Positions 10,995 to 23,375 are shown, counted from the first letter of the stretch. The stretch is DNA of 64,000 nt from Lasiodiplodia sp. COLG20 (GCA_009801085.1 VNWV01000002.1:4712001-4776000), one strand, 5' to 3'. The notes: generated from the letters alone by a model not told the origin. Numbers and translations: made by a program.

Positions 10995-11761
10995 TTACTT
11001 GAGCGAAGCGAAGAGCTTGGGGGCGGCGCATTGGGTGGCGCAGTGGGCGAGGTGGAAGACTGCGAGTCAATCCATCAGTGGGGGCGCCTCCAGCGAGCGG
11101 AGAGCCGTTGTTCGAATGTTTGCGCGGAATTTCAGTCTGCTTACACTCCTCGACGCAGTCTTCGTCGGCCTTGCCGTTGTCGTCGATCTGCTTGGTCACG
11201 CGCTCGACGCACTCGTCGTAGTGGTGCTTAGCCGGGTGGCATTCCTTCGACTCGGCGCACTCTGTAGCGAGGGCTGTTAGCAACGTGCTCATGGACGAAC
11301 AGCCGCACGATGCAATGCCAATTGCGCTCCAATGGCCCAGCGATAGCAGCGCAATTACAAAATCGTTCGCATCGGCGACACATTCGGAAACCGGGCAACC
11401 ACTCACCCTCCTCGAGCTTCTCCTTGATATCTTCGGGCTCCTCCTCCTCCTCCTCTTCCTCCTCCTCGGCCTCCTCCTCGGGTTCGTCTTCAGACTTGTC
11501 GTCGCCTTTCTTCACATCAGCTTTATTGACTTCGGCCTCTTGCGGACTCTCCTTGGACGCTCCGGCGGTGGCTGGTGTGGCGACGGGGGAGGCCCCGCCG
11601 CGCACGCTCGCTCCTCGCTGCTGCGCGGTTCCAGATCCGTATGTTCCTTGGTTCTTACCGCTCTGGTGCTCGTCGCCCGTGTCGGCCTTGGGCGCCTCGG
11701 CAACGACGTCGGGAGTGACGACGGACGAGTACAGGTCCGCGAAGAAGTCGGTGATGCCCAT
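10995..11761 (-). CDS. QCR6: Cytochrome bc1 complex subunit 6 (acidic hinge protein)
   Basis: Exons 11761-11407, 11261-11145 and 11059-10995 join to 178 residues. The C-terminal half is diagnostic of the UCR hinge family: ECAESKECHPAKHHYDECVE, NGKADEDCVEEFFHLAHC and ATQCAAPKLFASLK, with the cysteines of the paired CX9C-like helical hairpin. It sits on the intermembrane-space face of complex III and aids the cytochrome c1-cytochrome c interaction. Before it lies a Glu run (roughly residues 93-118) coded by a GAG/GAA microsatellite (about 11408-11475). The N-terminus (MGITDFFADLYSSVV) is a long low-complexity Ser/Ala/Gly region. The annotated second intron carries an in-frame stop if retained, so the spliced form is secure. 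Confidence 0.95.
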
Positions 11762-12464
11762 CTTGAATGCGAATTGGGATGGATGCGGGTTGGTCGGTGG
11801 CGACGGGGGCGGAGGGTCGTCTGCGGCGTGGGCGTTGACGTCGGGCTGAAGGGTCGTCGGAGCGAGGTGGAAGAATCGACGAGGTCAACTCGGAAGCTCC
11901 CAGCGAAAATGCGCTAGGGCCATTTTGTAATCTGATTCGCCCGCACATCATTCGCTGCAACCCTCCGCTATGCATCTCTCCGACACTGCTCTTCGCCTTG
12001 CATGGTTTGACGCCATCACTCTTGCCTGTTCGTCTCGGAGCACTTTGTGAACAGCGCTTGGTCCCACACGGGCGGATGAACACCTCGATTTTCCACTTTA
12101 CCACGTTGAATCCGCCCTCCGATTCTTCTCCGCTTGTCCGCTAGCCGGAGCCAAAAACCAAAAACCGTAGTGGAGATCTGCCACTCAATTGTCCTCAACA
12201 TTACAGGGCCTGAAAAAAGCCTCCAGAATCTGAAACGTAACTCCACTTCATTGGGATGCGGAAATCTAATGTGAATGGCCTGCAGCTACTATATTTTGCT
12301 GCTTCACGTGACGCTTCCTTTCACCCATGACCGTCTTGGTCTTGGTCTGAGGCGGCATATGCTCAAGCTAAAATCCAGTCTGCATCTGTATTTCTTACAA
12401 AGAAGGATGCTTTCTTGTTGGCAACATTAAAAAAAACGCGCCTAATGTTGAGTGTTGCGTGAAT
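11762..12464. other. Intergenic region, QCR6 promoter and SET-gene 3' flank
   Basis: About 700 bases holding the QCR6 upstream region and the 3' flank of the next minus-strand gene. No gene or repeat was recognised. Confidence 0.5.
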
Positions 12465-14284
12465 CTAGTCCTTCATGCAGACGAAGAGCTTCCCTTGGTG
12501 CTCATTGTCGTCCAGGTATGCCAACATCCTCGCTTCCGCATCCACCACATCGCCTGCCCAGTTATACAGCTCAGCGCCGAAGTTAGGATCTTGCCAGATA
12601 CCATCGGCATGCGCACGCAATTGCCGGACGGGCATTGGCAGGTGTGACTCGGACTCAGTCTCGTTATACGGGTGGGATTCCAGTAAATCCTTGAGCCACG
12701 TCGAGATACGAGATGACTCTTCGACACCCATGGTAGCTGGTGGAAGCATCTGTCAGTCAAGTAAATTGAGAACTGAGAGAAAATACTCACTGAAGGTAAG
12801 CCACGCAGCACAAAGCCAAAGAATCCACGCTTCTCGCTCCACACCCTGCTCCCGGAGAGATGCAAGATCATCTGTCTTGAAGTTGATCTCCAACGCTGAG
12901 ATCCAACTCCTTCCACCAACCTCCTCTTTATCCTCCTTCAGAGCCTTGACGGCATCGTCGAGGCTTGTGAAGTTGGCTTTCTCAATCAGCTTTTCAACAT
13001 CGGCGTGGTTCTCCTTGAGGATCTTCATCTGGCTGTCCCGATAGATCTTGGCATATTGCTGCTTCATATTCCTAGGACTTTCTGGGAGGTAGTCGCAGAA
13101 TTGGTCGATGTTGTCGTACTTGGTAGCCAGAATCTCGAATAGGTCGCACCGTGCTGAAAGCGTGCTACGCCACTTCGCACGCTGTCCCTTTTGCTCGTCT
13201 TGGAATTTCTTCAGAACTTCCATAACAGTCCATATGGTTTGTGGCACACCCGAAGAAGTGACTTCTGGATACTCTGGCAGAGATATCTGGTACGGGCCGA
13301 GTAGGTGGTCACGGCCTCTGATGTAGTGTGTCTGAGCGGGGTCCCATTTTCCAAGAAGCCTTCCTAGCTCATCAGTGATGGGAGGAGGCAGTTGTCCAAA
13401 CCGAATAGCTACTACGTCACAAGGGTTGTTGGGAATGCAGAAGCCGTACCCGTTCAACACTGGAGGGATCAATCTACGTTAGACTCCCAAAACTCAAGGT
13501 AGCAGGGTAACTTACGCTCTTCATTATCTTTACCGCCATAGTTGTTAAAGATTTCCTGACCCTTGGCAACCACCTCTTCTGTTTTGAATTGGAAGGCGCC
13601 GTGGTCGAAGAACCAGAACACCCTGGCTGGGAAGCGGTGGTTGAGTAGATCAATGATTGGCATAAGGACAGCATGAGCCTCATTGTTTTTGCTCATGCCG
13701 GGATCGGAGATGAAGGATCTCGAGGTGAAGATAGTGGCAGCCCATTTGTACAGCTCCCAGGTGTATCCTTCAACATCGACATCCTGCTTCTTCAGAACCT
13801 GGACAGCATTCTCCCATTCTTCTTTCCATTGCTCGGCCCGAGGACGCCAGGCCTTGTCAAGGTTGGTTCCGAGAAGCCAGGCAGTGTCGTTCCGCTTCTT
13901 ATTGATGGCTTCTTGGGTTTTCTCCTCGGAAAAGAAGATGGGGGTATTCATCTGCTCGCTCTTAGGCAAGCATTCGATGTACGGGGCCCAGAGCGACTCC
14001 TCCCCAAGGAGCGTCTCTCTGATCAGAGCTATGTTACGGAGAACATGTTCTGGTAATTGGCCTTGGACAGATTCCGGAGCTTGGAGATGAGAGAGCTGCA
14101 GTTTCAGCGGACACGTCATGAGATGCAGTCCACCGGCGGGAGGGTTTGAGATGTCCGCAGCTGCGAATCCGGCCACGCCTCCATAGGCGTCCTGAGCGAA
14201 GCGCAGGCTGGGGTGCACATAGCCGCCATGCTGGACGAACCAGTCAACAAGACGGTCGATGGCCTTTTGGTCTGGTTTTGCCAT
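12465..14284 (-). CDS. SET-domain lysine methyltransferase (Rubisco LSMT/RKM type)
   Basis: Exons 14284-13516, 13459-12791 and 12736-12465 give 569 residues. The N-terminal part opens with DRLVDWFVQHGGYVHPSLRF and GVAGFAAADI, the split SET start seen in the Rubisco LSMT/RKM class. The iSET insertion follows. The SET core lies at about 208-270 with PIIDLLNHRF (NHR at 215-217, AdoMet site), then GQEIFNNYGGKDNEELL and NGYGFCIPNNPCDVV. The C-terminal half is helical, like the Rubis-subs-bind domain that recognises substrate. The yeast relatives methylate ribosomal proteins and elongation factors; the exact target here is unknown. The intron-1 splice restores the invariant NEELLNGYGF block. It is divergent from the RNase T2 gene, with 455 bp between start codons. 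Confidence 0.9.
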
Positions 14285-14739
14285 GTTTCCCGCTTTATCT
14301 TGGCATCAAAAACTCGATTAAAGAATTTCCCAAATAGGCGTTGGCGGACAAGGGTAATAGTGCGTGCGTTGTTTCGTTTTCTGCGTCAACCACTCGGCGC
14401 CTCGTGGTCCAGGTGAGCCGTGCCGGCGGGGAGTGTGTGGATTGAGAAGAGTCTGCTCCAATAGACGGCGGCCATTTTGACTCGTGCATTAGAGATAGAA
14501 GGAAGGGCCGAGGGCAAAATGACATCAACGCACGGCCCACCCTCGCGCGCAGCTCTCGCTATCTTCCCAAACAAGCAGGTCCTCAGCCTCCATCGCTCAC
14601 CTCCGACCGCCTCGTGCTATCTCGTACCTGATCGCCGCCGGCATTCGTCGCGGGGATTGCCGAGTCCGATAATGTTTTTAAGCCAGCCAGGTACAATGGC
14701 GCCCTTGACCCTTCACCGCGCCGCTCCTCCTCCGCCAAC
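14285..14739. promoter_or_regulatory. Shared promoter region, SET gene and RNase T2
   Basis: 455 bases between two divergent start codons. No clear TATA box; a TTTTTAAG stretch lies about 60 bp before the RNase start. No other structure was seen. Confidence 0.4.
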
Positions 14740-15603
14740 ATGCTTGTCCCCCGTCTGATCCTGGGCGCAGCCGCCTACCTGTCCCTTGCCGCCGCGACCC
14801 TGCACTCGCCCCCGAACGGCAATTGCTCAAGGCATGATTTGAACGTGCTGTCTTGCTCGCCTGAGAGCCTCACGACTGACGCCTGCTGTGTCGAGTCGCC
14901 CGGCGGCCTGCTGCTGCTGACCCAGCTCTACTCCAAGACGGCCGGCGGACCCGAGAACACCTGGACCGTCCACGGTCTCTGGAACGACTACTGCAATGGC
15001 AGCTACCCTTCTTCGTGCGATGCGTCCAGGAACTACGTGGATATTGCGTCTACCCTGAAAGAATACGGCCAGGACAGTCTGCTGGACTACATGAAGGAGC
15101 ACTGGAGGGTAAGCCATGTCCTGGCACGCGGGGGAAGATTGCTATTCTAACGACTCTCATAGAATGACCCGGTCATTACCACCTCGAACGGCACGGACGA
15201 AGAGCTCTGGGAGCACGAATGGAGCAAGCACGGCACCTGCATGACCACCCTCCGCCCGTCCTGCTACACCCACTATACCCCAGAGCTCGAGCTCGTCCAG
15301 TTCCTTCACGAAGTCGTCCACCTCCACAAGCAGCTTCCCACCCAGGACTACCTTGCTTCGTGCGGAATTGTACCGACGAGCAATAGCACATACGCCTTGG
15401 CGGACATTGAGGCATGCTTCATTGAGGTCACGGGAGGATACCTGCCGCACATCGGCTGCACAAATGGTTCACTAAGTGAAGTGTGGTATTACCATCATCT
15501 GGCCGGTAGGGTCAACGGCGGGCGCTACGTCCCTACGAACACCACGTATGGAAGCAATTGTCCCAAGACTGGCATTGTCTACCCACCGAAGCCGGCCTCG
15601 TGA
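14740..15603 (+). CDS. Secreted ribonuclease T2
   Basis: Exons 14740-15108 and 15163-15603 encode 269 residues. A signal peptide of about 19 residues ends near ALAAA. Both conserved active-site segments are present: TWTVHGLWNDYC (His78) and HEWSKHGTC (His141, Glu142, Lys145, His146). The paired cysteines expected for the fungal T2 fold (NCS, LSCSPES, DACC, SSC, SCYTHY, ASCG, EACF, GCTNG, NCP) are all visible. The enzyme cleaves RNA through a 2',3'-cyclic phosphate, outside the cell or in the vacuole. N-glycosylation sites such as NGS, NGT and NTT are frequent. The length is that of the catalytic domain alone, without the C-terminal extension of some vacuolar members. Confidence 0.95.
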
Positions 15604-16187
15604 TAGATACCTGAGTCAGAGCTTCGTAATTCATTGCATTCTCTGTTTCTACGACTCAGCATCTTTGTGCCTATGCCTCTAAGGTTCATCTTTCAAAGAC
15701 TGCTGTAGTCAGGTCTACCATGCAAGACATGAGCGAGCGACTTTCGAAATCAACTCTCACCCGTGTTATCTGCCAGTTTCTCTGTACTCTGCTCGTTCTT
15801 TCCGAGTACCTGCCTCTTGCCATGATCCCATTCTCTTAACGTGAATTCTTTTCGTGTGAAATTCTGATTCGGCCTTTTCGTTCTTTCCTCATTTAACTAA
15901 TACCCCGTAAGCGCTCAGAATCAGGGTCCAGAGTTGCTGCTTATAAGCCCGTCTCCTCGCGCAACCTCCTCTCTTCTTTTCCTCCAACCAGCACCACCCT
16001 CAAACAACGCAGAGAAATTCCGTGCACAAGTCCACACTATCCTCACCTTCAGCCATCACTGCCCAGAGGCAGAGCCAGGCAATAACGCATCTTGAAGTGA
16101 AGGTCGGTTCGGTGCTCGGTATGTCTCGCCTAAGCTCACTTCCACTCTGATGCTACTGACACTCTTCACTACATAGCTCGCATCACC
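15604..16187. other. Intergenic region with a probable 5'UTR intron
   Basis: RNase T2 3' flank, then the promoter of the GTPase gene with a TATAAG at 15952. A likely untranslated-leader intron lies at 16119-16176 (GTATGT donor, CTACATAG acceptor), immediately before the start codon. Confidence 0.5.
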
Positions 16188-19100
16188 ATGGAAGAAGGCA
16201 GTGACACCTGGCCTTCACCCCTACGGGAACCGTCTACGGCCCTCCCAGCCACCCTCGTGGAGCTGTTACAGCCTGCATCTACCACGATAGTGCCGCCTGA
16301 TCAGGATGTCACGAGCACCTCACTGACCGTTAAGGTCGAACAAGATCTTGAGGAAAGTCACCAGCACCCACCTCCTCTCGTCCTTAACTCTCGCGCGACA
16401 CCCATAGAAGTGGATCTTTCCCAGGATAACAAAAGAGGTAAGTTATATCGCATCATATTCGCATCTATAGCAGGCTCGCTAACCGCTGTAAAGGCCACGA
16501 CTCTGTTGACAGCCAAGGAGATCCTCTAAAAATAAAGCACGACCCGGCTACTGAGAAGTTTCCAACGACTATTACGAACCACCCAAGCTTTCGTGCTGCT
16601 GAGCAAATCGCCGATTCTATCCCCAAAGAAATTATACGCATCATTGAAAAGAGTGGATACATGGACGAGGATTTCGAATACCTGAAAGGGGAGGCAGAAC
16701 GTGTCAGAAAAATCTACAAGCCTGCAGAGATAATAGTCGGATTGAAAGGAGATTCTGGAACAGGAAAATCCAGTCTGATCAACTGCTTACTTGGCTACGA
16801 CGGCATTGCCCCATCCGTATGTCGCTACCTCACTGACTTCCACATTATGCTAACAGTAATTCAGGGCGCGTATGCGGATGCTTGCACCGCTGTCGTGCAA
16901 GAATTCCGCAAGCCGCGCCCGTTTCAGAAAACGCCGTGTGAGGCAGAGATTACGTTCCTGCAGCCTCAGGCCCGAGAACATGCGTTGAAAGATTGGATCA
17001 CAGATTTCTGGGACAGTCACAAGACCGGTACTGATGAGGACCAGGGGGAGGACGACTTGGTGGATGAGGACTGCGATGGGGAAGTCCAGAACGGAGAAAG
17101 CTCAGCAACAGCTACAGCTGCGATCCATTCCCTTTTTTCGGACCACGAGGAATGCAGTAATGCCGAGGCGACCCAGACCTTCCTCTCTTCCGCAACGTCC
17201 CGTGGAGATCCTGGTCTCCTTGCACAGCTCAAAACTTGGACCGACAAATTATTCAAAGACCTCAAAGTCGAGTCAGGGAAAGTCACGCTCACGGCTTCCA
17301 TGCCTGAGGATCTTCGAGATAAGCTAGGGCCATTTCTGGCAAAAGTTCCCAACCAGCCTTCACCGTGGCCATTGGTAAAACTGGTCAGGTAAGTCTACTA
17401 GTTATAAGTGAAAGGAGCTTCCGCACTTACAACGATTTTCCAGATGTTACTTCGATAGTCCGATCCTTTCTCAGGATATTGTTTTGGCGGACTTGCCAGG
17501 CACGTCGGACATCAATAAGACGCGGACCCAAGCCACGAAGATATACATGGGAAATGTTCACCATACAGGAGTGGTCGCAAGAATTGAGCGTGTGCTGTCC
17601 GACACAGCTGCCAACAGGTCTCTGATCGAGTCTTACAAGAGAAAACGTGGTCCAAACGTATTCATGGCCGCCACTTTTTCAGACGTAAGCAAAGTTGATC
17701 TATTTGAACGGATTGGAACTGATTCAGTGGCAGTCAAACAGCTCCAACGTTGCCGATTTGATTGACAAGTACATCAACATGCCTGGTGCTAGTGCTGAGG
17801 ATATCAAGGAGTTGTCCATTTTCAAAGCGGACTTGGAGAAAATCAAGCAGGATCTCCAGGAATCGACTGCGCAAGAAAAGCAGGCCATGTCCAGCAAAGA
17901 CTATGATCTTTTTGAGCATTGTCAAAAGCAAACCAAAGCACTACAGTAAGTCACTGGGCCTTTAAATCATGCATTATAAACTCCTCGGCATAAGCTTTAA
18001 ACATTTACTAATTATCTCAACATCACTAGGGTTCAGAAGGCTTCTAAGATAGCCCAGAGCACTGGACTTTGCACTGAGATCCGAAACAAGAAGGTGCGCA
18101 AGACACTCACCGACCGCTACTACAACATGATGAAACAGGACGTACTTCCAGTCTTCTGCGTGAGTAACTCCCAATACTTGCTTCATATCAAAGACCGCAA
18201 TGAGGAGTACCCGCCTCAAATGAGTGTCGAAGCCACCGAAATTCCTAAGCTTCGTGCCTATATCTATAATCTGCCGGCCTCTCGGAGACTCATAACATTC
18301 AAGCACCACGTGAAATACGTGTTGCCATCACTAACGAACTGTCTTGGCATGACTTGCTCTCAAAGCAAGTTAAAAAGAAGAGAGGAGCTCCAGAGGATGT
18401 TGCTGGAGGCACAGGATGTGAGTACTCAACGCTGTGATCACGAACTTTTGACTAATTCAGGCAGCCTATTCCAAAAGAGATCGCGGACGTCTTCCAGGAA
18501 TTACTCATCAATGAAGTTCTTGCCAAAATTGGAAAACTCAGTAAGCATACAATCAATACTTGACAACAGTTGCTGATGTTTCAAAGAGCTTGCAAAGACC
18601 AAAGCTGCGTACATAAATGCGGCGAAGAAGAAGTTGAGCGAGTATTCTGATGTAATCAACAAGCGCCATCCATTTGCGAAAGATATTTGCTAACAGTATT
18701 CCTGTAATAGTGGAACTCCTCCACTCAGAGGGCATTCTGCCGCCGTAAAGGCCAATGGAAAACGGGGAAAGTTGGCGTCCGAGATTGGAATGCTGATATG
18801 TTGGAGCCGTTAGTCAAGGACATCAAGAGCGATCTTCGCCCATGGGAGGACGTGAGCGACGTGCTCGGCCAGGGGCTGTCAGAAAAAGTCACGGCAAATC
18901 TTCAATCCCTCATTCTGAAGGTCGAAGATGCTGCTGGTCCTTCTCGCGGTGTTTTGGAGCCCTTCTTTGCCGAACTTCGTTTGAAAGTTGACGAAGTTGA
19001 CGAAATCTGCAAGACAGACGCTGAAGAGGTGGAGAGAGGGCTTGTTCACATCAAGAACTGCATCATTTCGTCGGAAGACGCACGACTTTGCTACTTCGTG

Positions 19101-19484
19101 CAAGCTCTCGAAAAAACGTACAATGAGTGCGGCGCCATGGCTGGCTCAGGAGTACGTCAAAAGCGTATGGACAAGTTCGCAGCCAAGCTATCCCAGAAAG
19201 GCGCAAAGAACCCTTTTCATCAGGTGCATGACAAGGCAAAGAGCGCTGCGCAAGATCTTGTTCGCACGCATACTAAGCTATTCACCGAGAAGATCTCGGG
19301 AATATTCGCAAAGCTGCATGACATGTTCATGCGCTATTTCACGACAGATGATGAGGAGATCCCGGAAGCAAAGGCCCTCCGAAAGCAGCTCCGCAATCAA
19401 CTACCCGACTTCCAGTCCCAGATTGCCGAATGTGAACGCCTTGTCCAAAAGAGCGTTGAAAGCGAGAGCAAGCAGAAAATTTAG
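16188..19484 (+). CDS. Large dynamin-like GTPase, fungal SLIP-GC type
   Basis: Nine exons: 16188-16437, 16494-16816, 16865-17388, 17444-17684, 17728-17945, 18030-18417, 18465-18540, 18587-18651 and 18711-19484, giving 952 residues. The P-loop is GDSGTGKSSLIN at 169-180 and the switch II motif DLPGTSD begins at 382. The segment GAYADACTAVVQEFR provides the threonine of switch I. An acidic insertion (about EDQGEDDLVDEDCDGE) lies between G2 and G3. Downstream is a long helical part with VFCVSNSQYLLHI, MSVEATEIPKLRAY and a C-terminal coiled-coil-like region. Similar fungal proteins are described as nuclear GTPase SLIP-GC-like; the cellular role is unknown. The G4 position reads TFSD where TKxD is expected, so nucleotide specificity may be altered. 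Intron 2 is 48 nt and frame-preserving. Confidence 0.85.
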
Positions 19485-20093
19485 ACTGGCCATGCATCAA
19501 TACGTCATTCACGACATCCGTCTATCACACCCAGGAGCGTTTGGATGTCATTCAGCAGTAATTTCTCTGATATATTCCATCTACGTCACTCTTTAAGTGC
19601 TTTCATACCCGATTCTCTACAAAACTTTCCGCAGCAGCATATCAGCTACCATCGAGATCTGGAGATACCATCATTTGTTGCGAATGATGATAAGTTCACC
19701 AAAATCTTATCTCTCGCACAATTGGGATCCCCTCATACATTTTGACATTTCCCGGATTCTCTCACCATCGAAGGAAACTTCTCTTCTCTTTCCCTAATAC
19801 TCAAAGGCGGACATCAATTGGTTCTGGCTTTGACCTGGCGTCAAAAAAGCTCAGTCGATTATGGAGCAGAAGTTGGCGATCTAAAAGGGGAGACAGTAGC
19901 AAATAAGTGAGGCGGTGGAGGTATTTTTATTCAACCAGCATATCTATCCGAGCATCAATAGAGAAGTCATCATGAGAAAATGTTCAAAAATGCATTAGAA
20001 GAGGCCGTTTAGACATGTCTCGTCGCCAAACACCATCTATTTCTTCATCTTCGCTGACAAGAAGTAGGTCCTACAGAATGACCCAGCGGGCAC
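19485..20093. other. Convergent intergenic region
   Basis: About 610 bases between the GTPase and DUF1295 gene 3' ends. Nothing coding or structured was recognised. Confidence 0.5.
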
Positions 20094-21198
20094 TCATTTG
20101 AAGAACTTCGGGAAAAGCATGGGTGTGTTCTTCTTCCACTCCTGGTAATCCTTGCGGTCACCGTACCTCTTGTCGTACTTGTTCTCGCTGAGCGGGATGC
20201 CCGAGACCTGGTTTTCCATCAACTCCGTTGAAAGCGAATGATACACGCAAGGAAAAGACGTACCTTCAGCAACAAGAAAGCCACAAACGCCGGGCTGACC
20301 GCACACATGCTGATAGCGCCCAACTTACCCGCCAACCCAGCACTCAACCCCAACCCGCTCAAACCCGCCTTACTCGCAACAACGCCACCAGCCGCCGTGG
20401 CGATGCCAGTCCACAGGGTAATCTCACCAAAGTAATTGGGATGCCTGCTCTTTCCCCAGAGACCCTTGGTGATGAAATCCTCATCATGCTCCTTCCGCTT
20501 CTTCGCCTCCATCCACGCGCTCTTCTGGCGGTCCGCCGTGGCCTCGAAGACGATGCCGAAGACGTACAGCGCGAGACCGACGACATCAGTTAATACCAAA
20601 GGACCTAGGGCCGCGAAGGTGCTGGAGGGCAGCGCGTTGAGCAGCACGACGGGCAGGGCGCACAGCGAGACCCAGGTCGCCTGCGCCATGAAGGCGCCGA
20701 AGAACTTGGGTGGCGAGACGCGGATCTGGTCGAAGCGCGAGTCGCGCCCGCTCTCGGCCGTGATGCGCTGGAGGAGGAATGATCCCACTGTTCTACGAAT
20801 CAGCCCATCGTTCTTTTGATTTCTCTCCAATCGACATTCGCTCGAAAGCGGAAATCGGGTTCACAAAACTCACATCTCAACGCCCACAGCCCCACCGCCG
20901 CGCTCAGCGCCACCTGCCGCCAATTCTGCGCGCGCACCACCTCCATCAGCAGGCCCCCTGCGCCCAGCGTCCCCGCCGCGTACCGCGCGCGCAGTACCGG
21001 CAGCATCAGGCTAGCCCCCGTGCAGGCGAGGTAGGTCAGGCTGCCGCTGGCGTCGTAGAAGCGCTCGCTGCGCGCGGCGATGGACGGCGCCGCGACGGCC
21101 GCCTGGATGCCGTACGCGAGCGCCAGCGTCGGCACCAGCGTGCGCAGCAGCGGCGTCTTGAACGCCGTGGCGTGGAGGAGCGTGGGGAGGAGCGGCAT
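20094..21198 (-). CDS. DUF1295/steroid 5-alpha-reductase-like membrane protein
   Basis: Exons 21198-20874, 20787-20264 and 20207-20094 encode 320 residues. The ATG at 21198 is the first in frame. Several hydrophobic spans precede the family hallmark FITKGLWGKSRHPNYFGEI, the NADPH-binding RHPNYxGE block of DUF1295 and 5-alpha-reductase C-terminal domains. The splice gives ALRLGSFLLQRI, again typical. The C-terminus YQEWKKNTPMLFPKFFK follows a membrane segment. The protein probably resides in the endoplasmic reticulum or another endomembrane; a reductase role on a sterol-like or fatty substrate is inferred only from the family. Confidence 0.9.
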
Positions 21199-22182
21199 TT
21201 GGTCGCGGGAGATAGAGAGTAGGAAGGAGAAGAGAGAGAGAGGAGGGAGATTCAAGACTGGATGGAGAACGGTTTAGAGAGGAAGGTGGTACGCGGGCGT
21301 TTGACTGAAAATAGGAGTTCTCTTGCGGCGTAGCTACACGCGAAACTGGGAAGCCATGCGCCTGGGATGATTTATTGAATATCTTCGACCTCGAGCTATA
21401 TGCGGTACCTTATAATGAAGTACTCTCGGGTCGCCGGACAGTTTGAAAAGCCCGAACCAGACCAAGTGATGATTCAATGGCTCGGGGGGCTGATGGCGAA
21501 AACGAACGGGAGCGCCCGTCAAGGGAAAGGCGGGACGCGGCGGTTGCTTCGTGATCCTTCACATGCTCGACATGAGGGATGACTTTGTGCTGGGATCGAG
21601 AGTGCCGCTTGCGGATCGATATCGTCATCGTACGCTCGCCAAACGCCGATTCTCCGACCCAAAACGCCCACCCTGTGTGTCGTCGGGTTCTTTCGCAGCG
21701 TATGAGCTCCCAGCCCTGCGGACCATTTCAGACGAATCCTGGCAATGTTTTCTCTTTGAATGATTGGAATTGTGAACGATGCGGGCTTTGACGAATTATA
21801 TTGACATGTTACTACTGTAACACCTTCAACACGTATTTCCAGCCGACATTGAATCATCAAGATGAACCGCTTGATACTCGTGGCTCTAAAGCGTGAAATC
21901 TTATTTTCATTGATGCTGGGCCCCAAAGCTCGTGCTGGGATACGCCCGAGGAATATATGCAAGAACAAAACCATGCATCTATCAACAGTGTCGGCTCTCA
22001 TCAATCCTCAACTCCAGCCATGTCAAGGGCATGTGATTTGGGTTGTACCCTTTCTCTTTGCCCAGCGTGAGAAGAATCGTCCAGTGATAACGCCAATAAA
22101 ACCGCATCCCTTTTAAGTACATTCGATCGCATTATACCGTGTCATCCATTCGTTGGGCCGGAAAAGGAGATGCACGGCTCCT
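21199..22182. other. Intergenic region
   Basis: About 980 bases between two minus-strand genes. Long open frames here look random in composition. No RNA gene, repeat or mobile-element trace was seen. Confidence 0.5.
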
Positions 22183-23375
22183 TCAGCGACGGTCGGGCAT
22201 CTGGTGCTGTCGACGGAGATACTCCTTCTGCAATTGGGTCACCAAATTAGCGTGAGGCTGCACCATCCGTCCAATACCAGTCTTCACTCACCTCATTAAG
22301 CTTTTTTGACAGCTGGCCGTTCTCCTCGACCACCTTGCGGATCTCCTCGTGCACGTTCCCTTCCAATTGCACGAGCGTGTTCTTAGGCAACCAGCGCAGG
22401 ATGTGGAAGGCGTTGGCGTACACGTTCGTCGTGCTCGAAGGAACGTGGCGCTCCTCCGGAAACATGTCCGGCAGGCTTATCGTAAACGTCTTCAGGCCCC
22501 AGCAGTACCGCAGCCCGAGGCGCACCAAGTCCGCAAACCCTTCCAAAATGTCATGGTGTGTGGGAATAGCAAGTCTGACATGCTTGATTAAACTACGGCT
22601 GCGCTGGTGTAACTGCGACAGCGTGCACAACGCGCTGGGTAGGTGCAGCACCAGCTCATTATCAGAGTATAGCACGGGTCGGGATTCGCGGTAGATGAGC
22701 TGCGACACGCGCAGCAGCGCGGGCACGAGTGGGTCGGTGTTTATGCCGTTGTCGCCCGTCGGCAGTTGTCTTCTCGATTCGCTGCGACGGTCTGGAACGC
22801 CCCGACGGGGTTGGAGGAGGAGCCCGTCGGCGTCGTTATTCGTATTGGCATTGGTGTTGTTGCTCGCACGGTCGTCGGGCAGGCCCGACTCGGGCGTTTC
22901 CTCCGTCTCCCATTGATAGTCGCCTTGGTTCTGCTCCTTTTCGGACGGACGGGGCATGTGGAGAAGTATGGGCTTCGGACGCGAGAGGGCCATGCGGTAG
23001 ATCTCGAGGCGCAGTTCTGAGGCCCAACGAGTTAGCATCTCAGCTGAGAGTTGCGGCGTGTGCGCGCTGCTCACCTGAGGGGAGTTCCATGAAAGGGAAG
23101 TAGTCCTTCTTCTGTCGCCGCTCCGTTTGCACGTTGCGCGCAGGCGCCTCACTTGCGACTTCCGTCTTGTCGGCCTCTTTTTCTAATGAGGAAGAGTCCA
23201 TGGCGTGTATCTGGTGGGATTCTGAGGGCGCATCAGCATTCGGCGGCGACGGTGGACGTCGAGAGGCGTGCTCACCAGTCGATCTCCTGGAGTGAGAGTT
23301 GTCTTGCTGGTGGCGGTGCTCCGGTCGAGCGTCATCGGTGGACGCCTCGTTTGCGGCGTTGGGGCCGGTAGCCAT
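22183..23375 (-). CDS. 2EXR-domain protein
   Basis: Exons 23375-23075, 23016-22292 and 22227-22183 give 356 residues. The first splice creates FPFMELPSELRLEIYRMAL, the F-box-like start of the fungal 2EXR domain, at about 92-110. The domain continues after a low-complexity Asn/Thr insertion with LVPALLRVSQLIYRESRPVLYSDNEL, the usual second half. The N-terminal 90 residues are polar and disordered. The C-terminus (RKVVEENGQLSKKLNEKEYL) looks like a short coiled coil; it depends on the last 64-nt intron. Without that splice the frame ends at 22247. Function of 2EXR proteins is unknown. The family is common and multi-copy in filamentous ascomycetes. Confidence 0.82.

Noticed and set aside
21519..22004. 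161-codon minus-strand frame
   Set aside because: No domain and random-looking composition; adjacent real genes account for both flanks.
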